A stretch of DNA of 29,037 bases. Source: an uncultured Actinomycetes bacterium (GTDB lineage: Bacteria > Actinomycetota > Actinomycetes > Nanopelagicales > Nanopelagicaceae). Within the stretch, counting starts at the first letter, position 1; each line of letters starts with the position of its first letter. Below, piece by piece: positions 1-7,586 of the stretch. The DNA lies in contig CAIUAO010000081.1 of the NCBI GenBank assembly GCA_903897155.1, positions 1 to 29,037 on the forward strand, written 5' to 3'. The position numbers were made by a program, and so were the translations under genes. The notes under the pieces were generated by a model. That model did no database searches and had not been told where the DNA came from. It was given only the letters and a program-made list of their open reading frames with translations.

Positions 1-807
1 CAAAGAAAAAGCGCTATTAATTCACTCATCAAAAAATACGGTCAAGGTAGTGATCGTGCCACTGCATTTTCTGACCTTATTGAACGAGCATTACTTGCTG
101 AAAGTCGTATCGCAGATCTACAGGGCGGGGATGGAAGAATTACCGAACTTGAAAGTGAGCTAGGGAAAACATTTAAGAAACTAAAAGAGATATCAAATAA
201 TCTCTCATCTCGCAGAGTCAATGTTGCTAAGGAGTTGGCAACTAAAATAACAGTTGAAATCCAAGCACTGTCAATGCCAAGCGCCCAATTAGTAATCGAT
301 ATTCAATCTTCTGCCGGTGAAGTATTTTCAGATTACTCCGTACATGGGCTTGATGAACTATCTCTTCTGTTTACCAGTCATGTTGGGGCGCAGCCTCTGC
401 CGCTGAATAAAGTTGCAAGTGGAGGAGAGCTTTCCCGAGTAATGCTTGCTATCGAAGTTGTTCTGGCAGAGGCGACTCCGCTTCGAACATATATCTTTGA
501 CGAGGTCGATGCTGGAGTAGGTGGAAAAGCAGCGATGGAAGTTGGCCGGCGCCTTTCAAAGCTTGCCGAGAGCGCTCAAGTGATTGTCGTTACGCATTTA
601 GCGCAGGTTGCAGTCTGGGCAAATAATCATTTAGTCGTTAAAAAGAGTGAATCTGGGTCAATAAGTAACTCTGATGTCTTTGTTTTGACTCCAGATGAAC
701 GGAAGATTGAAATTGCTCGGATGCTTTCAGGCCAATCGGAGTCGGCGACGGCACAGGAACACGCCCAAGAGTTATTGGCGTTGGTGCAGGAAAGAATGAT
801 AAGTTAG
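1..807 (+). CDS. recN: DNA repair protein RecN, C-terminal part (5' end outside window)
   Basis: This is an SMC-like ATPase that acts early in double-strand-break repair. The frame is open from base 1, so only the last 268 residues are visible and the true start lies upstream. An ATG-like start further in would be artificial. The translation opens with the end of the coiled coil. It then shows the ABC signature ASGGELSRV (about 415-441), a Walker B segment TYIFDEVDAGVGG (about 488-526) and the D-loop/switch region VIVVTHLAQVAVWA. This order is typical of RecN. The stop at 805-807 lies 6 bp before pyrG. recN close to pyrG and xerD is the arrangement also seen in Mycobacterium tuberculosis, where Rv1696 is recN and Rv1699 is pyrG. 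Identity is secure; only the 5' boundary is unknown. Confidence 0.95.
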   Translation, partial: QRKSAINSLIKKYGQGSDRATAFSDLIERALLAESRIADLQGGDGRITELESELGKTFKKLKEISNNLSSRRVNVAKELATKITVEIQALSMPSAQLVIDIQSSAGEVFSDYSVHGLDELSLLFTSHVGAQPLPLNKVASGGELSRVMLAIEVVLAEATPLRTYIFDEVDAGVGGKAAMEVGRRLSKLAESAQVIVVTHLAQVAVWANNHLVVKKSESGSISNSDVFVLTPDERKIEIARMLSGQSESATAQEHAQELLALVQERMIS

Positions 808-813
808 TGCTCC

Positions 814-2460
814 ATGACCAGCCCTCATGTGACTAAACATCTTTTTGTAACCGGCGGAGTCGCCTCAAGTTTAGGTAAAGGGCTCACAGCTTCTAGCCTT
901 GGAAGGCTATTAACCTCCCGTGGTATTCGGGTCACCATGCAAAAACTTGATCCCTACATCAATGTTGACCCAGGAACGATGAATCCATTTCAACATGGGG
1001 AAGTTTTCGTAACAGACGATGGATCTGAGACAGATTTAGACGTCGGGCACTATGAACGGTTTCTGGATACTAGCCTGGCAGGCTTTGCAAACGTAACTAC
1101 AGGCCAGGTCTATTCAAATGTCATAGCAAAAGAGCGTCGTGGAGATTACTTAGGTGACACGGTTCAAGTTATTCCTCACATTACTAATGAAATTAAAGAA
1201 CGCATCCGCGCCATGGCTGGTCCAAAGGTAGATGTTGTCATTACTGAAATTGGCGGAACGGTTGGTGATATCGAATCACTTCCATTCTTGGAGGCGGCTC
1301 GCCAAATCCGTCAAGATGTTGGAAGAGAAAATGTTTTTTATCTCCATGTGTCACTTGTTCCATATATTGGGCCATCAGGTGAATTGAAGACAAAGCCAAC
1401 GCAGCATAGTGTTGCGGCGCTGCGCTCCATTGGTATTGCACCTGACGCGATTGTTATCCGCTCAGACCGTGAAATACCTGATTCTGTCAAAAAGAAGATC
1501 TCTAATATGTGCGATGTTGATTTGGAAGCAGTAGTTGCTGCCGTTGATGCGCCATCTATCTATGACATCCCAAAAGTCTTGCATAGCGAAGGTCTAGATG
1601 CGTATGTAGTGCGCCGAATGGGTTTGGTCTTTAGAGATGTTGCGTGGGGGGAGTGGGAGCAGTTACTTAAAACCGTTCACCATCCTGCTCATGAAGTAAG
1701 TGTGGCTTTAGTTGGCAAGTATGTGGACCTTCCAGATGCATATTTGTCAGTAACCGAAGCACTTCGAGCTGGCGGTTTTGCAAATAATGCACGTGTGAAA
1801 ATTAAATGGGTTCCTAGTGATGAATGTGCAACAGATGGGGGCGCTAAAGAAAGCTTGGCTGGAGTTGACGCAATATGTGTTCCTGGCGGATTCGGAGTTC
1901 GCGGAATTGAAGGAAAAGTCGGGGCGCTTAAATATGCTCGAGAAAATAAGATTCCAACACTTGGCTTATGCCTAGGACTGCAATGCATGGTTATTGAATC
2001 AGCACAAAATCTTGCTGGGCTTAAAGGCGCTAACTCTGCTGAATTTGATCCAGAAACGCCCCACCCAGTTATTTCAACTATGGCAAGCCAAGAAGATATT
2101 GTCGCAGGGCGCGGAGATATGGGCGGAACAATGCGCCTTGGTTTATATCCAGCTCATCTCATTGAAGGTTCACTCGTTGCTAATTTATACGGGAAGACAG
2201 AGATAGAAGAGCGCCATCGTCACCGTTATGAAGTAAACAATGCCTATAGGGAAAAGATTGCTGCGACAGGATTGCTCTTTTCAGGCATATCTCCCGATGG
2301 TCATTTGGTCGAGTTTGTAGAACTTCCACGAGAAATTCACCCGTTTTATGTGGGAACCCAAGCTCATCCAGAATTTCTATCAAGACCAACTAGGGCTCAT
2401 CCACTTTTTTCAGGACTAATCACAGCGGCTCTTAAGGCTCGCACAGGTGATGGCTCCTGA
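814..2460 (+). CDS. pyrG: CTP synthase
   Basis: The enzyme converts UTP to CTP in the cytoplasm, using ATP and glutamine-derived ammonia. At 548 residues it is full length. The N-terminal synthetase domain has VTGGVASSLGKGLTASS (P-loop) near residue 13 and the conserved KLDPYINVDPGTMNPFQHGE stretch. The C-terminal class I glutamine amidotransferase domain has the nucleophile in GLCLGLQC (Cys386) and an HPEF motif near the end supplying the His/Glu pair. The ATG follows recN by 6 bp and has no clear Shine-Dalgarno sequence, suggesting translational coupling or a weak site. The 3' end overlaps the xerD start by 11-14 bp. In M. tuberculosis a NUDIX hydrolase gene sits between pyrG and xerD; it is absent here. 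Confidence 0.98.
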   Translation: MTSPHVTKHLFVTGGVASSLGKGLTASSLGRLLTSRGIRVTMQKLDPYINVDPGTMNPFQHGEVFVTDDGSETDLDVGHYERFLDTSLAGFANVTTGQVYSNVIAKERRGDYLGDTVQVIPHITNEIKERIRAMAGPKVDVVITEIGGTVGDIESLPFLEAARQIRQDVGRENVFYLHVSLVPYIGPSGELKTKPTQHSVAALRSIGIAPDAIVIRSDREIPDSVKKKISNMCDVDLEAVVAAVDAPSIYDIPKVLHSEGLDAYVVRRMGLVFRDVAWGEWEQLLKTVHHPAHEVSVALVGKYVDLPDAYLSVTEALRAGGFANNARVKIKWVPSDECATDGGAKESLAGVDAICVPGGFGVRGIEGKVGALKYARENKIPTLGLCLGLQCMVIESAQNLAGLKGANSAEFDPETPHPVISTMASQEDIVAGRGDMGGTMRLGLYPAHLIEGSLVANLYGKTEIEERHRHRYEVNNAYREKIAATGLLFSGISPDGHLVEFVELPREIHPFYVGTQAHPEFLSRPTRAHPLFSGLITAALKARTGDGS

Positions 2461-3358
2461 TTTTTCGCTCATCCGTGAGTATCTCAATCACTTAACAGTT
2501 GAACGTGGGTTGAGCAAAAATACAATCTCAGCATATAAGCGCGATCTAGAACGTTTCTTCACCTTCCTAGATAGTCAGAAGGTCGATCCCATTTTCCTAC
2601 AAGAGGTGCACCTCACTGAGTACGTAGCCTTGCTGCGAACAAAGGATTTATCAGAAAGTACGATCTCAAGGAGCGTGGTTGCAATCCGCAATTGGATGGA
2701 ATTTACAAGTAAAGAGAAGAATTTCATCAACCCAATTAAAGATTTCAAACCCCCAAAATCAAACTTACGACTTCCAAAAGCGTTGAAAATTGAAGAAGTA
2801 GCAAGTTTGATCTCTGCAGTCTCAATAGGGGATTCACCATCATCTCTAAGAGATGGCGCCATCGTTGAACTGCTCTACGGAACTGGGGCGCGCATTTCAG
2901 AGATAGTTGAACTTAATGTTCAAGACATTTCAAAGTTTGATGGAGATCAAGTAACCGCTCTTCGGCTTACTGGCAAAGGAGGGAAAACGCGTGTGGTCCC
3001 GATTGGTAAATACGCGCAAAGTGCTTTGGATCAATATCTCATCCGCGTACGTCCCGGGATGCTGAAGAAACAAGAGAGCGCGCTATTTTTAAATGCAAGA
3101 GGGACGCGTCTTAGTCGGCAAAGTGTATGGAGCATGATTACATCTGGCGCCAAGTCTGCTGGGATTTCTACTGCAGTATCACCGCACTCACTGCGCCACA
3201 GCTTCGCTACACATTTATTAGATGGTGGGGCTGATATTAGAGTTGTTCAAGAGCTGCTAGGGCATTCTTCTGTCACTACAACGCAGATTTACACTCTTGT
3301 CACTATCGATAAACTAAGAGAGAGTTACGCGCAGGCACATCCTCGCGCAAAAAATTAA
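2447..3358 (+). CDS. xerD: Tyrosine recombinase XerD
   Basis: This site-specific recombinase resolves chromosome dimers at dif together with XerC. At 303 residues it has normal length. An N-terminal SAM-like core-binding domain spans roughly residues 5-90. The catalytic domain contains every active-site residue: Arg149 (GTGARISE), Lys177 (LTGKGGKT), His247 and Arg250 (HSLRHSF), His273 (LLGHSS) and the nucleophile Tyr282. The start could be GTG 2447 or the adjacent ATG 2450; both overlap the end of pyrG, so the two genes are probably co-translated. XerD rather than XerC is inferred from the pyrG neighbourhood shared with other actinobacteria. The stop overlaps that of the convergent gene on the other strand by 4 bp (TTAA, 3355-3358), leaving no room for a terminator between them. 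Confidence 0.93.
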   Translation: MMAPDFSLIREYLNHLTVERGLSKNTISAYKRDLERFFTFLDSQKVDPIFLQEVHLTEYVALLRTKDLSESTISRSVVAIRNWMEFTSKEKNFINPIKDFKPPKSNLRLPKALKIEEVASLISAVSIGDSPSSLRDGAIVELLYGTGARISEIVELNVQDISKFDGDQVTALRLTGKGGKTRVVPIGKYAQSALDQYLIRVRPGMLKKQESALFLNARGTRLSRQSVWSMITSGAKSAGISTAVSPHSLRHSFATHLLDGGADIRVVQELLGHSSVTTTQIYTLVTIDKLRESYAQAHPRAKN

Positions 3359-3753
3359 CGACCTCGTAGTCTGCGAGCAATAATGCTCTGATCTCCCTTT
3401 GACTCTAAATCAGCAATGATGATTGCAAGTGACTCACGAACAATGCGACCGCGATCTACCGCGAGTCCAAGGTCACCGCGAAGAGCTAAGCGTGCTTGTT
3501 CGAGATCGTAAAGTTCTTCAGGGGAGAGGTAAACAGTAATTTTTTCATCATGACGTTCACGGCCACTTGGTGATTTATCAAATGAATTCACTCGGCGACG
3601 CGGTGTTGTGCGAACAGATTTCTTGCCAGCGGCTGAAATGAGACCATCCGGTTGATCTTCAATCGGCACAGGAGTGGTTGAAGGAACAGCACTTAATGTT
3701 GTTGTTTGGCGGAATAACTCATCCGCTCCTGGCAAACTCACACGACGACTCAC
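3355..3753 (-). CDS. Ribbon-helix-helix-like protein paired with ParA
   Basis: A 132-residue basic protein that I do not recognise as a named family. About 65 N-terminal residues look unstructured and are rich in Pro, Thr, Ser and Arg. The C-terminal half begins with a predicted beta strand (KITVYLSPEEL), followed by two helices with a turn (RGRIVRESLAIIIADLESKG) and ends in a basic tail. This is the pattern of ribbon-helix-helix DNA-binding proteins such as the ParG/omega partners of ParA ATPases. The GTG start at 3753 overlaps the parA stop by 4 bp (GTGA), so the two are almost certainly co-translated. I infer that it is the DNA-binding or regulatory partner of the ParA. The gene is real by its tight coupling; the function is inference. 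Confidence 0.75.
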   Translation of the reverse strand: MSRRVSLPGADELFRQTTTLSAVPSTTPVPIEDQPDGLISAAGKKSVRTTPRRRVNSFDKSPSGRERHDEKITVYLSPEELYDLEQARLALRGDLGLAVDRGRIVRESLAIIIADLESKGDQSIIARRLRGR

Positions 3754-4670
3754 TTTGCTCCTCCTCGGGAGATTAACTCGCGGGCAAGCCTGCGATATGA
3801 AATAGCACCCACTGAACTACTTGCATATGTAGTTACGGGCTCTCCTTTTACCGTGGATTCAGAGAATCGAATGGTGCGGGAGATTATTGTATCTAAAAGC
3901 TCATCTGGGAACTCTTTAGCAATCAATTCTAAGACATCACGTGAGTGGCCAGTCTTGCGTTCAAACATTGTTGCAAGAATTCCATAGATTTCAAGTTCTG
4001 GGTTTGTATTTTCACGGATCTTATCGATTGTTTTTTTAACGAGAGAAAGTCCAAGTACGGCGAAGTATTCACACTCCATAGGAATAATTACTCCATTTGA
4101 AGCAGTAAGAGCATTGATTGTTAGAGTTCCTAGTGAAGGCGAGCAATCAATCAAAATATCGTCATAGTTCTCTATTACAGGAGCAAGCATCTTGCGGAGT
4201 TTATGCTCTTTTGCAATCTCTGTGACAAAAGCTGCTTCTGCGGCTGCAAGGTCTTCATGACCGCGAATGAAATCAAGGCCTGGAACATTAGACTTCAAAA
4301 TAAAGTCGTTGATGTTTGCGCTTGGATCATTGAGCAAATACCAAATTGATCCGTATTGCTCCCTGAGTTGAAGTTGTTTAATACCAAGGCCAGTGGTCAT
4401 AGAAGCTTGTGAATCGAAGTCAATGAGGAGAACTCTGCGGCCTAGTTCGGCTAGCGCGGCGCCAAGGTTGATAGTTGTTGTTGTCTTACCAACGCCACCT
4501 TTTTGGTTCACGATTGCAATAACACGGGCTGATCCAGGTTCTGGGTTTTTCACCTTGTCCGGGAAATTAATAGCCTTTTTCCCAAGGACAACTGATGAGG
4601 TCGCGAGATCTTCCCCGCGGTTTGTCGATTTATCTTCCAAGCGAGAAATCCCCGAATTGCTTTTTGCCAT
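3750..4670 (-). CDS. parA: ParA/Soj-family chromosome-partitioning ATPase
   Basis: A MinD/ParA-type ATPase that binds DNA non-specifically in its ATP form and positions a partner. The deviant Walker A motif KGGVGKTTTT (residues 57-66) carries the signature lysine. LIDFDSQAS (switch I) and ILIDCSPSLGTLTINAL (Walker B) follow. I chose ATG 4670, giving 306 residues; the frame stays open to 4751, but the extra residues show no ParA similarity and overlap scpA. The chosen start has a promoter-like element immediately before it. A roughly 50-residue N-terminal extension precedes the ATPase core. ParA-like genes beside scpA are common in actinobacteria (Rv1708 by Rv1709), but there they run in the scpA direction, whereas this one is divergent. 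It is probably a second ParA, distinct from the parAB pair near the replication origin. Confidence 0.9.
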   Translation of the reverse strand: MAKSNSGISRLEDKSTNRGEDLATSSVVLGKKAINFPDKVKNPEPGSARVIAIVNQKGGVGKTTTTINLGAALAELGRRVLLIDFDSQASMTTGLGIKQLQLREQYGSIWYLLNDPSANINDFILKSNVPGLDFIRGHEDLAAAEAAFVTEIAKEHKLRKMLAPVIENYDDILIDCSPSLGTLTINALTASNGVIIPMECEYFAVLGLSLVKKTIDKIRENTNPELEIYGILATMFERKTGHSRDVLELIAKEFPDELLDTIISRTIRFSESTVKGEPVTTYASSSVGAISYRRLARELISRGGAK

Positions 4671-4677
4671 GAGGCGG

Positions 4678-4706
4678 ACATTACGGCGGTGCGGTGTACA
4701 TGGCAA
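4678..4706 (-). promoter_or_regulatory. Putative leaderless promoter of parA
   Basis: Reading the minus strand, TTGCCA (4706-4701) is a 5/6 match to the -35 consensus. It is followed by a 17-bp spacer and TAATGT (4683-4678), a TANNNT-type -10. Seven bases later comes the parA ATG at 4670, so transcription would begin at or next to the start codon. No Shine-Dalgarno sequence is present, which agrees with a leaderless message. Assigned by eye from spacing and consensus only. Confidence 0.55.
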
Positions 4707-4719
4707 GCGAACATGCGGG

Positions 4720-4725
4720 TACCTT
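4720..4725 (+). promoter_or_regulatory. Putative -10 element of scpA (leaderless)
   Basis: TACCTT fits TANNNT and ends 6 bases before the scpA ATG (4732), placing the expected transcription start on the A of ATG. No Shine-Dalgarno sequence is visible and the -35 region is poor. It lies back to back with the parA promoter within a 61-bp divergent gap, which also holds two ACATG direct repeats (4698-4702 and 4711-4715). Confidence 0.35.
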
Positions 4726-4731
4726 TCACCC

Positions 4732-5595
4732 ATGAAAGATTCTTTAGGCACAACAGGTTTGATATCCGAGGCAGGGGAAAGCGCCTTCTCGGTTCATCTT
4801 TCAAACTTTGATGGGCCCTTTGACCTGCTCCTACAGCTCATATCTCGCCACAAAATGGACATTACGGAAGTGGCACTTGGAGTTGTCACTGATGATTTCA
4901 TTGCCTATATCAAGTCGCTGGAGGGCTCTGAAGATGGGTGGGATCTTGATCAGACGACCGAATTTCTCGTGGTCGCCGCAACCCTTTTAGACCTTAAGGC
5001 AGCCAGGCTGTTGCCCTCCGGCGAGGTCGACGATGAATCTGATCTCGCCCTTCTTGAAGCCAGGGATCTGCTCTTCGCCCGGTTGCTTCAGTATCGAGCA
5101 TTCAAAGAGATCGCTTCAATATTCACGGCTCGCATTGAAGTGGCCGATAAAAGCTTCTCACGCTTGGTGGCCATGGAGCCTCATTTTGCCCAGCTTCTAC
5201 CCGAAGTATTAATTGGAGTTGGGGCTGCCCGATTTGGGGCCATCGCACAGCGCGTATTGTCCCCCAAAACCCCCTTAGCTTTCTCTTCAGAGCACATTCA
5301 TCAACCTCTCGTGAGCGTGACTGAGCAGGCTGCCAAGCTCGTTGAGATCCTGCGTAAAAGCGGTAGAGCCAGCTTTAGGCACCTGATAGCTGACGCTGAG
5401 TCCACTTTGGTGGTCGTGGCTCGATTCTTGGCTCTGCTTGAGCTTTACCGAGAAGGAGCGCTACGTTTTGAACAAGTAATCGCCTTGGGGGAACTCCAAG
5501 TGACCTGGCAAGGCGGGGCGGATGGCGAAATTGAAGTAAGCGATGAGTTTGATCTACCTCCACAAGTACTTGAATCCGAAACAAAAGAGGAATAA
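4732..5595 (+). CDS. scpA: Segregation and condensation protein A (kleisin)
   Basis: ScpA is the kleisin subunit of the bacterial condensin SMC-ScpAB, which compacts and disentangles replicated chromosomes. The protein is 287 residues, typical for actinobacteria. The N-terminal SMC-neck-binding part contains the family hallmark FDGPFDLLLQLISRHKMDI at about residues 24-42, then the helical TTEFLVVAATLLDLKAARLLP. A winged-helix C terminus ends around residue 270. The frame is open back to 4393, but that upstream part is the antisense of parA, so I begin at ATG 4732, just before the conserved motif. It runs directly into scpB: the stop (5593-5595) touches the scpB ATG. Sampled G+C is about 52-57%, higher than the surrounding genes. 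Confidence 0.95.
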   Translation: MKDSLGTTGLISEAGESAFSVHLSNFDGPFDLLLQLISRHKMDITEVALGVVTDDFIAYIKSLEGSEDGWDLDQTTEFLVVAATLLDLKAARLLPSGEVDDESDLALLEARDLLFARLLQYRAFKEIASIFTARIEVADKSFSRLVAMEPHFAQLLPEVLIGVGAARFGAIAQRVLSPKTPLAFSSEHIHQPLVSVTEQAAKLVEILRKSGRASFRHLIADAESTLVVVARFLALLELYREGALRFEQVIALGELQVTWQGGADGEIEVSDEFDLPPQVLESETKEE

Positions 5596-6153
5596 ATGTC
5601 TCAACTAGAACTCAATAGATCTCTGGAAGCAATCCTGATGGTCGTCGATGAGCCTGTCACTGAAGTCATTTTGGCTCAGATCACTGAAGTCCCAACTGAG
5701 GAAGTTGTTCAGGCCTTGAAAGCCCTTGCGGCTGAGTACGAAGAACAGGGTCGAGGTTTCCAGCTGCGTGAAATCGCAGGGGGATGGCGCTTTTATAGCC
5801 ACCCTGATCAAGCTCCTATGGTCGAAAAGTTTGTCCTAGATGGCCAGCAGTCCCGTTTAACTCAAGCAGCACTTGAGACTTTGGCTGTTATCGCCTACCG
5901 CCAACCAGTATCTCGAGCTCGAGTTTCTGCAATCCGTGGTGTCAATGTGGAAGCTGTTATGAAGACCCTCCTCACCCGTGGATTGGTTGAAGAACGCGGA
6001 ATTGAGCATGAGACTGGGGCAATTTTGTATGGAACAACGAGCTATTTTCTAGAGAAGATCGGAATTCGGGGGATTGAGGACTTACCTGCCCTCGCCCCAT
6101 TCCTTCCTGGCGTTGATGGTCTGGATGAGGTCCTCGCTTCTCTAACCGAGTAA
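5596..6153 (+). CDS. scpB: Segregation and condensation protein B
   Basis: ScpB dimers bind the ScpA kleisin in the SMC condensin complex. The protein has 185 residues and two winged-helix domains. The second carries the conserved LTQAALETLAVIAYRQPVSR segment (about residues 93-112), followed by IRGVNVEAVMKTLLTRGLVEE. An AGAGGA Shine-Dalgarno sequence in the last codons of scpA serves the ATG at 5596, which follows the scpA stop with no gap, so the pair is translationally coupled. G+C is about 53% in two sampled blocks, again above the regional level. Confidence 0.96.
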   Translation: MSQLELNRSLEAILMVVDEPVTEVILAQITEVPTEEVVQALKALAAEYEEQGRGFQLREIAGGWRFYSHPDQAPMVEKFVLDGQQSRLTQAALETLAVIAYRQPVSRARVSAIRGVNVEAVMKTLLTRGLVEERGIEHETGAILYGTTSYFLEKIGIRGIEDLPALAPFLPGVDGLDEVLASLTE

Positions 6154-6174
6154 TTTCCTTACTCAACTAGCACT

Positions 6175-6180
6175 TATACT
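6175..6180 (+). promoter_or_regulatory. Possible -10 element before rluB
   Basis: TATACT differs by one base from TATAAT and lies in the 71-bp gap between scpB and rluB, 45 bases before the rluB ATG. No convincing -35 box stands at the right distance, so this is only a candidate internal promoter. rluB may equally be transcribed from upstream of scpA. Confidence 0.25.
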
Positions 6181-6224
6181 TAACCTCCCACGCCCGTATG
6201 GCCGTGATGAGAGGAAGTTTTAAT

Positions 6225-6959
6225 ATGGCTTTAACCCGCCTTCAAAAAGTTTTAGCAGACGCCGGAATCGCTAGTCGCCGCGCAAGTGAGCAACTCATAC
6301 TCGATGGCCGTGTCAGTGTCGATGGAATCCAAGTTCTAGAGCTGGGAACTAAGGTAGATCCAGAAAACTCTAAAGTTGAAGTAGATGGTGAATCAATATC
6401 ACTTAAAAAGGACAACGTTTACTTTGCATTTCATAAACCAACGGGTGTTTTGTCAACCATGTCAGACCCTGAAAATAGACCTTGTCTTGGTGACTATTTT
6501 CGCGAGAGAAGTGAGCGCCTTTTTCACGTCGGTCGCCTAGACAAAGAAAGTGAGGGTCTGATCCTCCTCACCAACGATGGCGATTTAGCACACCGAGCCA
6601 CCCACCCTTCATACGGGATGGTTAAGAGGTATCTGGTTGAAATCGAGGGTGTTCTGACAAAGGAGCAGCTCACTGATGCCCTGAAGGGGATTCAACTAGA
6701 GGATGGTCTAGCACGGGCCTTGTCGATAAAGACAGTCCGAGAGGTCAGCCCCAAGCATTCCTGGGTCGAGATCGATATCCATGAAGGTCGCTATCACATA
6801 GTCAGGCGCATGTTCGAGTCATTTGGCCTGCCAGTCCTTCGACTGATCCGAACAAACTTTGGTCCTATCCTCCTGGGGGAGACCGGTATAGGACGATATA
6901 GGAAGATTAACGAGGTCGAGTTAGCGAATCTATATAAAGTTTTAAAGATAAATAGATAA
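6225..6959 (+). CDS. rluB: 23S rRNA pseudouridine synthase, RluB/RsuA family
   Basis: The enzyme isomerises a uridine in rRNA to pseudouridine. It has 244 residues: an S4 RNA-binding domain (about 3-60, beginning RLQKVLADAGIASRR), then the RsuA-type catalytic domain with Asp106 in HVGRLDKESEGLILLTNDGD. Family enzymes read GRLDxxTxGL; the Thr is Ser here. I start at ATG 6225, preceded by a good Shine-Dalgarno sequence (GAGAGGAAG). A longer frame from 6198 adds nine residues and would bury that site. RluB acting in the 50S subunit is the usual assignment next to scpB, but RsuA-like specificity cannot be excluded. G+C climbs from about 40% near the start to about 53% in the second half. Confidence 0.9.
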   Translation: MALTRLQKVLADAGIASRRASEQLILDGRVSVDGIQVLELGTKVDPENSKVEVDGESISLKKDNVYFAFHKPTGVLSTMSDPENRPCLGDYFRERSERLFHVGRLDKESEGLILLTNDGDLAHRATHPSYGMVKRYLVEIEGVLTKEQLTDALKGIQLEDGLARALSIKTVREVSPKHSWVEIDIHEGRYHIVRRMFESFGLPVLRLIRTNFGPILLGETGIGRYRKINEVELANLYKVLKINR

Positions 6960-7217
6960 ATCGAATTCAGCAATAGCTTTAAAACCTTTTATCTTTATTC
7001 TGCTTACAATTAAATTATCGATAAATAGTTATTATTACGCTCAATTTTAGCGATAATATCGATAAAACTGTTATTTGTAGACTCTCAATTATGACTGCTT
7101 ATGATTATCGACATTTTTAGGTGTTAATAAGTCGGTATAACTATAAGTATTTATGCATCTTTAATGCTTTTAGAGTGTCCAACCCCTCATCACCACCTGA
7201 TTGGGTAGTCTTAGGCA
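6960..7217. other. AT-rich intergenic spacer with TATCGATAAA repeats
   Basis: This is the longest non-coding gap in the window (258 bp). Three consecutive 60-base lines have only 27%, 23% and 30% G+C. TATCGATAAA occurs as a direct repeat at 7016-7025 and 7057-7066; the first lies within the perfect palindrome TTATCGATAA (7015-7024). A partial copy (TATCGA) lies at 7106-7111, and GATAAAT is repeated in tandem at the end of rluB (6947-6961). No reading frame, tRNA or terminator hairpin stands out. TATAAC/TATAAG near 7136-7147 could be -10 elements for the next gene. Confidence 0.6.
7206..7211 (+). promoter_or_regulatory. Putative -10 element of aroH (leaderless)
   Basis: TAGTCT matches TANNNT and ends 6 bases before the aroH ATG (7218). 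No Shine-Dalgarno sequence precedes the ATG. A good -35 box is not visible 16-18 bp upstream, so confidence is modest; the resemblance in spacing to the parA, cmk-der and pafB starts is the main support. Confidence 0.35.
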
Positions 7218-7580
7218 ATGAGCATCAAAGCATTGCGGGGAGCCGTCCAACTCACGGCAGATGACCGTTCAGAGATGCTTGAGGCAGTAAAGGATCTTCT
7301 TCAGCAGATGATGGAGAGGAACAATCTTGCAGTGTCAGACTTGATATCAGTGTTCTTCACCAGCACGCCAGATCTGGTTTCAGAGTTCCCAGCTGTAGCC
7401 GCTAGAGAATTGGGCATGGGGGAGGTTCCCTTAATGTGCTCAGTTGAGATTGATGTAACCGGGGCCCTTCCACGAGTAGTTAGAGTCATGATGCACGCAA
7501 ATTCACCACTTGCGACCTCAGAAATTAAGCACATATACATACGTGGAGCCGAAGTTCTCCGCCGGGATCTCGCTCAGTAG
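7218..7580 (+). CDS. aroH: Chorismate mutase, AroH class
   Basis: It rearranges chorismate to prephenate, the branch step to phenylalanine and tyrosine. The protein has 120 residues and the pseudo-alpha/beta-barrel trimer fold of Bacillus subtilis AroH. The known active-site residues are present with a one-residue offset for most: Arg7 (ALRGAV), Cys74 and Glu77 (PLMCSVEIDVTG), Arg89 (RVVRVMM) and Tyr107 (IKHIYIRGAEVLRRDL). The ATG follows a long AT-rich gap, so this gene probably begins a transcription unit with the prephenate dehydrogenase 6 bp downstream. Together they carry chorismate to 4-hydroxyphenylpyruvate. Such pairing near scpB and cmk is usual in actinobacteria. Confidence 0.93.
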   Translation: MSIKALRGAVQLTADDRSEMLEAVKDLLQQMMERNNLAVSDLISVFFTSTPDLVSEFPAVAARELGMGEVPLMCSVEIDVTGALPRVVRVMMHANSPLATSEIKHIYIRGAEVLRRDLAQ

Positions 7581-7586
7581 TAATTC

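Noticed and set aside
4393..4731. In-frame upstream extension of scpA, open back to 4393
   Set aside because: It is antisense to the conserved ATPase core of parA and adds 113 residues with no ScpA similarity. The family motif starts soon after ATG 4732.
4671..4751. Longer N terminus of parA (to 4751)
   Set aside because: It overlaps the scpA start and has no ParA similarity; a promoter-like element lies directly before ATG 4670.
6198..6224. Earlier ATG of rluB at 6198
   Set aside because: The strong Shine-Dalgarno sequence lies between 6198 and 6225, and family proteins begin near the S4 domain.
6960..7217. Replication origin (AT-rich, repeated boxes)
   Set aside because: The boxes TATCGATAAA do not match the DnaA box (TTATNCACA), and no dnaA, dnaN or gyrase genes are near.
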